The translations under genes and the position numbers were made by a program. From Ferribacterium limneticum (GTDB taxonomy: Bacteria; Pseudomonadota; Gammaproteobacteria; Burkholderiales; Rhodocyclaceae), in NCBI RefSeq assembly GCF_020510565.1, contig NZ_CP075189.1:1410501-1474500 (forward strand): 64,000 nucleotides of DNA, given 5' to 3'. Below, piece by piece: positions 57,783 to 64,000 of the stretch (its first letter is position 1; every line of letters begins with the position of its first letter). The notes below the pieces were generated by a model, which worked only from the letters and a program-made list of their open reading frames with translations, was not told the origin of the DNA and did not search any database.

Positions 57783-59069
57783 ATGGCCGCAGCCAACGAC
57801 AACGCCAGCATGGCGCTCTTTTGTGATTTCGAAAACGTTGCCCTTGGCGTCCGCGATGCCAATTACGAGAAGTTCGATATCAAGCCGATTCTCGAGCGCC
57901 TGCTCGCCAAGGGCAGCATTGTGGTCAAGAAAGCCTATTGCGACTGGGATCGCTACAAGGCCTTCAAGTCGGCCATGCACGAAGCCAATTTCGAGCTCAT
58001 CGAAATCCCGCACGTTCGCCAGTCAGGCAAGAACTCGGCCGACATCCGGATGGTCGTCGACGCCCTTGACCTCTGCTACACCAAGGCCCACGTCGATACC
58101 TTCGTGATCATCTCCGGCGACTCTGACTTCTCGCCGCTCGTCTCCAAGCTGCGCGAAAACGCCAAGAAAGTCATCGGCGTCGGCGTCAAGCAATCGTGCT
58201 CCGACCTGCTCGTCACCAATTGCGACGAATTCATCTACTACGACGACCTCGTCCGCGACCGCGAAGGCCGTGGCAACGCGCGGCGCGACCGCGAAGCGCC
58301 CAAGCGCTCGCCGGAAGAAGAAGCCAAGCGCAGCCAGAAACAGGAAGAACGGAAAGCTAAGGCGGTCGATATCGTTTCGGCAACCTTCGTCGACCTCATG
58401 GCCGACCGCGGCGAAAGCGAACGCATCTGGGCCTCTGTCCTCAAGGAAGTCGTCAAGCGCCGCAATCCCGGCTTCAACGAAAGCTATTACGGCTTCCGGA
58501 CCTTCGGTAACCTGCTCGAAGAAGCCGCCAGCCGTGGCTTGCTCGGCTTTGGTCGTGACGACAAGGGCGCCTTTGTCTTCCGTGGGCAGGGCCGACCGGC
58601 TACGGGTGAAGCCGAAACTGGGGCCGAGTTGCCGGTGGAGCCGATTCCTACGGTCAACCCGGAAAATGAGCCAAAAATGGAATCGCCGGTCGCCGAGCCG
58701 GAAACCGCCGGCAACGCTCGCCGACGCGGCGGCCGGCGTTCGCGCAATGGTCGGGAGCGGACGGTGAGCGAGCCGGTCGAGCCGGTATTCGACGCAACGC
58801 CAGTGAACTCGCCGGCCGAAAGCCAGCCGCAGCCTGTGGCGAGTGAAGCCGCTCCGGCAGAAAAGACCGAAAGCAAGCCGCGTCGCGGCACTCGCCGTCC
58901 ACGCAAGACGGATGCGGCAAAAGATGCTGCCGCACCGGTCGCCGAGTCGCCGGTCGTGGTTACCGTGGCAACGGCCGCAAGCGCCGAAGGCGAGGCGAAG
59001 CCGGCCAAGGCCAAGCGTCCGTCACGTCCGCGCAAGGCGAAAGTCGCAACCGAAACGCCGGAAAGCTGA
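57783..59069 (+). CDS. NYN (LabA/PIN-like RNase) domain protein with OST-HTH domain
   Basis: This 428-aa protein has a NYN domain at residues 8-155: ALFCDFENVALGV, SADIRMVVDALDL and FVIISGDSDFSPLVSKLRE hold the acidic metal-binding residues of this RNase fold. An Arg/Glu-rich linker follows, then an OST-HTH/LOTUS-like RNA-binding domain (about 195-270, WASVLKEVVKRRNPGF). The C-terminal 150 residues are low-complexity Ala/Pro/Lys/Arg. Probably an RNA-processing enzyme; target unknown. A dispersed motif copy encodes TVNPENEPKME in the tail. Confidence 0.88.
   Translation: MAAANDNASMALFCDFENVALGVRDANYEKFDIKPILERLLAKGSIVVKKAYCDWDRYKAFKSAMHEANFELIEIPHVRQSGKNSADIRMVVDALDLCYTKAHVDTFVIISGDSDFSPLVSKLRENAKKVIGVGVKQSCSDLLVTNCDEFIYYDDLVRDREGRGNARRDREAPKRSPEEEAKRSQKQEERKAKAVDIVSATFVDLMADRGESERIWASVLKEVVKRRNPGFNESYYGFRTFGNLLEEAASRGLLGFGRDDKGAFVFRGQGRPATGEAETGAELPVEPIPTVNPENEPKMESPVAEPETAGNARRRGGRRSRNGRERTVSEPVEPVFDATPVNSPAESQPQPVASEAAPAEKTESKPRRGTRRPRKTDAAKDAAAPVAESPVVVTVATAASAEGEAKPAKAKRPSRPRKAKVATETPES
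58649..58684 (+). repeat. Dispersed 36-nt motif, copy 12
   Basis: TACGGTCAACCCGGAAAA, second block CCAAAAATGGAAT. In the low-complexity tail of the NYN gene. Confidence 0.8.
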
Positions 59070-59074
59070 GATTC

Positions 59075-59098
59075 GACGGGGCCGCTTGCGGCCCCGTC
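59075..59098 (+). terminator. GC-rich hairpin after the NYN gene
   Basis: GACGGGGCCGC and GCGGCCCCGTC with a very short loop. It lacks a T run, so termination is likely but less certain; it lies between convergent genes. Confidence 0.6.
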
Positions 59099-59102
59099 CG
59101 CA

Positions 59103-59612
59103 TCAGATGACGGCGAGCAGCTTGCTGCGCAGGCCTTCGGCCTCGCGCTTGCCTTCGCGTGACATCACGATGGCGTGATACCACTCGTCGTACATGGCAC
59201 GTAGCTCGGCATGGCCGCTCGCCTGTTCAATGCGGTCGAGCAGGGAGCTGTTGCCGAGGGCGCCGACGAAGGCATTGAGCGTGTTGCTCATGAAGTTGCG
59301 GGCCTTTTGCAGGCGAACCGGATCGGGGCTGGCCGGCAGTTCGCCGAAAGCCGTGATCGACGCCAGCGGCACCTGGGGTGCTACGGGCTTCCCGGCAGCG
59401 TTGGTGACGCTGGCCAGTTCGATGTAGCCCTCTTCCTCCAGCATGCCCAGCGTGTGCTGCAAGTCGTCCGACTGCAACATGCCGCGCAGGTCTTCGACGG
59501 TCCTTTTTCCGTCAACGAAAATCAATACCCGTCTGACCCGCGGTGACAGCCCGCCGGCCTTCGTGGTGATTTCGTCATGCCCCTTCGGGGTCTTGGCGAA
59601 AGCAATGCCCAT
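59103..59612 (-). CDS. Conserved hypothetical protein, possibly winged-helix-like
   Basis: ATG 59612 (MGIAFAKTPKGHDEITTKAGG) gives 169 aa. The N-terminal third, LSPRVRRVLIFVDGKRTVEDLRGML then HTLGMLEEEGYIEL, reads like a small helical wHTH of the kind found in betaproteobacterial conserved proteins. The C-terminal part is helical (RARNF-type region, NAFVGALGNSSLLDRIEQA). No catalytic motif. An AT-rich promoter-like stretch (59613-59680) lies upstream. Confidence 0.75.
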   Translation of the reverse strand: MGIAFAKTPKGHDEITTKAGGLSPRVRRVLIFVDGKRTVEDLRGMLQSDDLQHTLGMLEEEGYIELASVTNAAGKPVAPQVPLASITAFGELPASPDPVRLQKARNFMSNTLNAFVGALGNSSLLDRIEQASGHAELRAMYDEWYHAIVMSREGKREAEGLRSKLLAVI

Positions 59613-59682
59613 GGTTTGTCTCCAAAATCGATGTAGATTTTTGAATTTATGTAAATTTTTTTGATGTATTTTACACAAAAGA

Positions 59683-59706
59683 AAAACCCGCCGAGAGGCG
59701 GGTTTT
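59683..59706 (-). terminator. Terminator after panD
   Basis: AAAACCCGCC, loop GAGA, GGCGGGTTTT. On the minus strand a T-rich tail follows, 24 nt beyond the panD stop. Confidence 0.85.
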
Positions 59707-59730
59707 GAGCAAAGCTGAACTACTTCACGA

Positions 59731-60114
59731 TCAGGCGGCTGCTTGCACCGGAATCTTGTGACCGCGACGCGTGATGCGGTTCTGCGAATCGACGTAGATC
59801 AGATCGGGCTCGTGGCGGGCCAGTTCGACTTCGTTATAGACGGCGAAGGTGGCGATGATCAGGATGTCGCCCGGGGCGGCGCGGCGGGCCGCCGAACCAT
59901 TGACGGAAATGACGCCCGATCCGCGTTCGGCGCGGATGGCATAGGTGGTGAAACGCTCGCCATTGTTTACGTTCCAGATATCGATCTGTTCGTATTCCTT
60001 GATGTTTGCCGCTTCAAGCAGGTCTTCATCGATGGCGCAGGAACCCTCGTAGTGCAGGTCGGCGTGGGTTGCCGTCACGCGGTGCAACTTGGATTTCAGC
60101 ATTGTTCTCTGCAT
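59731..60114 (-). CDS. panD: Aspartate 1-decarboxylase
   Basis: ATG 60114 ([13 protein letters not shown]) gives 127 aa and puts the self-cleavage site exactly at Gly24-Ser25 (YEGSCAID), as in the family, which decides the start. The new N-terminal pyruvoyl group makes beta-alanine for pantothenate. [16 protein letters not shown] is the conserved C-terminal motif. It is 90 nt downstream of panC. Confidence 0.97.
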   Translation of the reverse strand: MQRTMLKSKLHRVTATHADLHYEGSCAIDEDLLEAANIKEYEQIDIWNVNNGERFTTYAIRAERGSGVISVNGSAARRAAPGDILIIATFAVYNEVELARHEPDLIYVDSQNRITRRGHKIPVQAAA

Positions 60115-60204
60115 GGTTTCACTCATCCAGACAGTTGGGGGAAGCGCATTGTAACGACAATGGCCGGGCTGTCAATGGCCATAATTATGGATACGATTGC
60201 TGCG

Positions 60205-61041
<837 letters not shown>

Positions 61042-61062
61042 TCAGAAAATGAAGCGAAGCGA

Positions 61063-61127
61063 CCCTGGCTAGGCGGGCCGACGAAGACAGTACATTTGTA
61101 CGGCGAGGAGGCACAACGACGCCAGGG
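61063..61127. other. Inverted-repeat segment between panC and panB
   Basis: CCCTGGC (61063-61069) pairs with GCCAGGG (61121-61127), and GTAC-ATTT-GTAC (61090-61101) lies inside. It may fold in the panBC RNA or be a short intergenic repeat. No gene is visible in the 115-nt gap. Confidence 0.35.
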
Positions 61128-61144
61128 GCATTTTGTGAGTGCCT

Positions 61145-61963
61145 CTAGGCGGAATAGGTGTGTTCGGGGCCTGGATAGCTGCCGTCCTTGACGGCGGCGA
61201 CGGCGCGACAGGCGGCGTCGTGGATGCTGCTGGCGCCTTCCATGAAATTCTTGACGAACTTGGCCTTCTTGCCCGGCGGGATGTCGAAAGCATCGTGCAG
61301 CACCATGACCTGGCCGGAGCAGTCCTTGCCGGCACCGATGCCGATGGTGATCATGCTCAGCAGGGCCGTAACTTCGGCGGCCAGGACGGCGGGAATGGCT
61401 TCGAGGACGACCATCGTGGCGCCGGCATTTTGCACGGCCAGTGCGTCATCCTTGAGCTTTTGCGCGGCTGCTTCGCCCTTGCCCTGGACCTTGTAGCCGC
61501 CGAGTGCGTGGACCGATTGCGGCGTCAGGCCGACGTGGCCACAGACCGGAATGCCACGGTCAACCAGAAATTTGACCGTTTTTGCCATTTCCTGGCCGCC
61601 TTCAAGTTTGACCATCTGGGCGCCGGCCGCCATCAGCGTGACGGCGTTGCGGAAGGCTTGTTCCGGCGATTCCTGATAACTCCCGAAAGGCATGTCTGCG
61701 ATGATGAAAGCGTGGTCCGAACCGCGTTTGACGCAGGCGGTGTGGTAAGCGATGTCGGCGACGGTGACCGGCAGCGTCGTGTCGTGGCCCTGGATGACAT
61801 TGCCCAGCGAATCGCCGATCAGGATCGAATCGACCCCGGCGCCATCGAGCAGGCGGGCGAAGCTGGCGTCGTAGCAGGTGAACATGACGACCTTCTCGCC
61901 GGCTTGATAAAGCTTGGCAAGATCGGCCTGGGTCAGGCGGCGGGTGATGGTTTGGGCTGACAT
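61145..61963 (-). CDS. panB: 3-methyl-2-oxobutanoate hydroxymethyltransferase
   Basis: The 272-aa enzyme makes ketopantoate from alpha-ketoisovalerate. It has [38 protein letters not shown] (metal Asp), [12 protein letters not shown] and [26 protein letters not shown] motifs. A dispersed motif copy is in the [12 protein letters not shown] region. panB, panC and panD lie in order on the minus strand. Confidence 0.97.
   Translation of the reverse strand: MSAQTITRRLTQADLAKLYQAGEKVVMFTCYDASFARLLDGAGVDSILIGDSLGNVIQGHDTTLPVTVADIAYHTACVKRGSDHAFIIADMPFGSYQESPEQAFRNAVTLMAAGAQMVKLEGGQEMAKTVKFLVDRGIPVCGHVGLTPQSVHALGGYKVQGKGEAAAQKLKDDALAVQNAGATMVVLEAIPAVLAAEVTALLSMITIGIGAGKDCSGQVMVLHDAFDIPPGKKAKFVKNFMEGASSIHDAACRAVAAVKDGSYPGPEHTYSA
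61555..61590 (+). repeat. Dispersed 36-nt motif, copy 14
   Basis: CACGGTCAACCAGAAATTT, second block GTTTTTGCCAT. In panB; a second ACGGTCAAATTT lies in it on the other strand. Confidence 0.55.
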
Positions 61964-61969
61964 GGCGGA

Positions 61970-62332
61970 TTAGGTCCGGAAAACGAAATAGACGGCGCCT
62001 AGGATACACAGGGCGGCCCACAAGTAGTCAAGCTTGAGCGGCTGTTGCATGTAGAAAACGACGAAGGGGACGAAGATGGCCAGGGTGATCACTTCCTGCA
62101 GGATCTTGAGCTGGCCGAGGCTGAGTTCGGTATTGCCGATGCGGTTGGCTGGCACCTGCAGCAGGTATTCGAACAGCGCGATGCCCCACGAAATCAACGC
62201 AGCGATCCACCACGGCTTGTCGTTGAGATGCTTGAGATGCGAATACCAGGCGAAAGTCATGAAGACGTTCGATAGGGCCAGCAGAACCACCGTCTGCCAG
62301 AGCACGGGGATGTGGAAACCAAAAACGGTCAC
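61970..62332 (-). CDS. DUF486 family small membrane protein
   Basis: This 120-aa protein has four membrane helices and the DUF486 signatures LSNVFMTFAWYSHLK, EYLLQVPANRIG and QLKILQEVITLAIF. The start is GTG 62332, overlapping the folK stop as GTGA. It resembles DMT-superfamily half-transporters; substrate unknown. Confidence 0.88.
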   Translation of the reverse strand: MTVFGFHIPVLWQTVVLLALSNVFMTFAWYSHLKHLNDKPWWIAALISWGIALFEYLLQVPANRIGNTELSLGQLKILQEVITLAIFVPFVVFYMQQPLKLDYLWAALCILGAVYFVFRT

Positions 62333-62805
62333 AGTCGGACGATGCCCTGATTGGCGACGGCCGGAAGCCAGGCGGCGACGGTGCCGCGCCCGGGGATGGC
62401 GAGCCGCGGCGCAATTTCAGCCAGCGGCTGGAGGACGAAGGCGCGCAGGTGCAGGCGCGGGTGGGGCAGGGTCAGGCGCGGCAAGTCGAGGAACTGGTCG
62501 TTGTAGAGCAGCAGGTCTAGGTCGAGCGTGCGCGGGCCGTTCTTCTCGGCGCGGATGCGGCCGAAGCGTTCTTCGATGTCAAACAGCGCGGCGAGCAGGG
62601 CTTCCGGCGCCAGTGTGGTTTCCAGTTCGGCCACCGCATTGACGAATTCGGGCTGATCGGTGAGACCGACCGGCGCCGTTCGATAGAGCGAAGAGCTATG
62701 GACAACGCGGCTTTCCGGCAGGTTGGCCAGGGCGGCGAAGGCGGCCAGAACAGTAGCCGCCGGGTCGCCGAGGTTGGCGCCCAGCGCAACGTAGGCAGTG
62801 TTCAT
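62329..62805 (-). CDS. folK: 2-amino-4-hydroxy-6-hydroxymethyldihydropteridine pyrophosphokinase
   Basis: The 158-aa enzyme catalyses a step of folate synthesis. VALGANLGDPAATV, FVNAVAELETTL and GPRTLDLDLLLYNDQFLDLPRLTLPHPRL-type segments are the HPPK signature with the metal Asp pair. Its ATG overlaps the pcnB stop, so its translation depends on ribosomes passing the G11 tract in pcnB. Confidence 0.95.
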   Translation of the reverse strand: MNTAYVALGANLGDPAATVLAAFAALANLPESRVVHSSSLYRTAPVGLTDQPEFVNAVAELETTLAPEALLAALFDIEERFGRIRAEKNGPRTLDLDLLLYNDQFLDLPRLTLPHPRLHLRAFVLQPLAEIAPRLAIPGRGTVAAWLPAVANQGIVRL

Positions 62806-64000
62806 TCTGCGGGGGGGGGGGAGCTACCTTCGGTGGCCGGTTTTTTCTTGCGGCGGCGGCGCTTTTTGTCGCCGGCCTGCTCGGGTTGCAGCATTTCGGC
62901 GCGTTCTTCGCCATCGACCTTTTGGAAGCGCGTCCACCACTCGGCCAGTTCGATGTCGACTTCGCCGGATTCGGCGCGCAGTACCAGAAAGTCATAGCCG
63001 GCACGGAAGCGCGGCTGTTCGAGCAGGGCGTAGGGGCGTTTGCCGGCGCGCGCTTCGAAGCGTGGTTGCAGCGCCCAGATGTCCTTGATGTCGCCGGCGA
63101 TGCGGCGCGTGATGGCGAGTTTTTCGCCCTGCACGTCGATGACCGTATCCATCGCCTGGTAAAGCGCCGGAATCTTCGCCTCGCCCTTGGCCTTGAGCTT
63201 TTCCCAGTGGGCCAGCACTTCGTGCCAGAGCAGGGTGGCGAACAGGAAGCCGGGTGAGACGCCTTTTTCCTGACGAATGCGGTCGTCGGTGTTCTTGAGC
63301 GAGAGCATGACGAATTTCTCGCCCATCGGCTGTTCGAGAATGACGTCGAGCAGCGGCAGCAGGCCGTGGTGCAGGCCCTCATCGCGGAGCTGGGTGATGC
63401 ATTTGACCGAATGCCCGGAGGTCAGCAGCTTGAGCATTTCGTCGAAAAGGCGGGCGGCCGGCACGTTTTCGAGCAGGCTGGCCATTTCGCGGATCGGTTT
63501 CTTGGCTTCCGGATCGATGAATAGGCCTAGCTTGGCGGCGAGGCGGACGGCGCGCAGCATGCGGACCGGGTCTTCGCGGTAGCGGGCGCGCGGCTCGCCG
63601 ATCATGCGCAGGGTTTTTTGTTTGAGGTCGCCGACGCCGTGGTGATAGTCGATGACGGCTTCGGTGGCCGGGTCGTAGTACAGCGCGTTGGCCGTGAAGT
63701 CGCGGCGGGCGGCGTCGTCGGCATGGCTGCCGAAAACGTTGTCGTGGAGGACGCGGCCGTGTTCGTCGGTCTTCGTCTTTTCGTCGAGCATGCCGCGGAA
63801 GGTGGTCACTTCCAAGGTTTCCTGGCCCATCATGACATGCACGATCTGGAAGCGGCGGCCGATGATGCGTGAGCGGCGGAAAGCGCGGCGGACCTCTTCC
63901 GGCGTGGCGTCGGTGGCGATGTCGAAATCCTTGGGCACGGCGCCGATCAGCAGGTCGCGTACTGCACCGCCGACGACGTAGGCCTTGAAGCCATGGCCTT
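62802..64000 (-). CDS. pcnB: Poly(A) polymerase I (5' end outside window)
   Basis: The frame is open from the window end to a stop at 62802, with 399 codons visible. The nucleotidyltransferase core reads YVVGGAVRDLLIGAVPKDFDIATDAT, with the GG and DxD motifs, then RRDFTANALYYDP and MIGEPRARYREDPVRMLRAVRLA. The basic C-terminal tail (KKRRRRKKKPA) suits RNA binding and PcnB rather than a CCA enzyme. The tail ends in a G11 homopolymer (62811-62821) read as Pro codons just before the stop. Confidence 0.92.
   Translation of the reverse strand, partial: GHGFKAYVVGGAVRDLLIGAVPKDFDIATDATPEEVRRAFRRSRIIGRRFQIVHVMMGQETLEVTTFRGMLDEKTKTDEHGRVLHDNVFGSHADDAARRDFTANALYYDPATEAVIDYHHGVGDLKQKTLRMIGEPRARYREDPVRMLRAVRLAAKLGLFIDPEAKKPIREMASLLENVPAARLFDEMLKLLTSGHSVKCITQLRDEGLHHGLLPLLDVILEQPMGEKFVMLSLKNTDDRIRQEKGVSPGFLFATLLWHEVLAHWEKLKAKGEAKIPALYQAMDTVIDVQGEKLAITRRIAGDIKDIWALQPRFEARAGKRPYALLEQPRFRAGYDFLVLRAESGEVDIELAEWWTRFQKVDGEERAEMLQPEQAGDKKRRRRKKKPATEGSSPPPAE
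62811..62821. repeat. G11 homopolymer at the 3' end of pcnB
   Basis: Eleven consecutive G on the plus strand. It lies 9 nt from the pcnB stop/folK start overlap. Confidence 0.9.

Overview
The window is GC-rich, densely coding DNA with betaproteobacterial gene order. The run exbB-exbD-lpxK-(58-aa Trm112-like gene)-kdsB-adk is typical of that class. A PPi-dependent phosphofructokinase beside a membrane H+-pyrophosphatase, plus a full nitric oxide reductase (nor) gene set and a Lap-type biofilm adhesin, fit a denitrifying Rhodocyclales bacterium such as Dechloromonas or Azonexus. The genus is an inference from gene content only.

Layout. (1) 1-13269, minus strand: a compact seven-gene cluster. 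Its two outer genes encode related TIR/deoxyribosyltransferase-like proteins with helical-repeat bodies. Between them lie a metacaspase-like protease, a 1813-aa protein with two alpha/beta-hydrolase (lipase) domains and a CHAT protease domain, an M15-type peptidase, a membrane protein with a TIR-like tail, and a patatin phospholipase. A sigma70-like promoter and a palindrome lie upstream. It looks like an immune or cell-death system and is the best candidate here for an undescribed one. (2) 13662-14195: a cysteine-cluster protein. (3) 14458-21144, minus: a seven-gene, end-overlapping operon for glycan or lipid modification that looks acquired. (4) 21378-28616: sodB, xseA, exbB/exbD, lpxK, kdsB, adk, pfp. 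(5) 28642-30708: hppA. (6) 30816-45777: type I secretion ABC transporter, membrane fusion protein, LuxR-type regulator and a 3501-aa adhesin containing eleven apparently identical 702-bp repeats. (7) 45881-51617, minus: a Dnr-like regulator and the nor accessory genes norD, a polyferredoxin, a small membrane protein, norQ, norF and norE. (8) 51666-55731: a FemAB/GNAT-like protein, a DUF302 protein and katG with an OxyR-like box. (9) 55804-57628, minus: norB and norC. (10) 57783-64000: a NYN/OST-HTH protein, a small conserved protein, panD, panC, panB, a DUF486 protein, folK and pcnB (cut by the window end).

Across the whole window, except the glycan operon and a few other stretches, there is a dispersed ~36-nt motif found 14 times in both orientations, inside and between genes. 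It has a core YACGGTCAACCGGAAA followed by a second A/T-rich block AAAWTTGAAAT. This core-plus-phased-A/T-tracts design resembles the extended DNA uptake sequence of Pasteurellaceae. I know of no such sequence described for this group, so it is the second main candidate for something new.

Functionally, pfp and hppA form a pyrophosphate-saving pair. NorQ and NorD would mature NorCB under Dnr control. The ABC transporter and fusion protein would export the giant adhesin. The pan genes supply pantothenate. No tRNA, rRNA, CRISPR array, insertion sequence or prophage was recognised.
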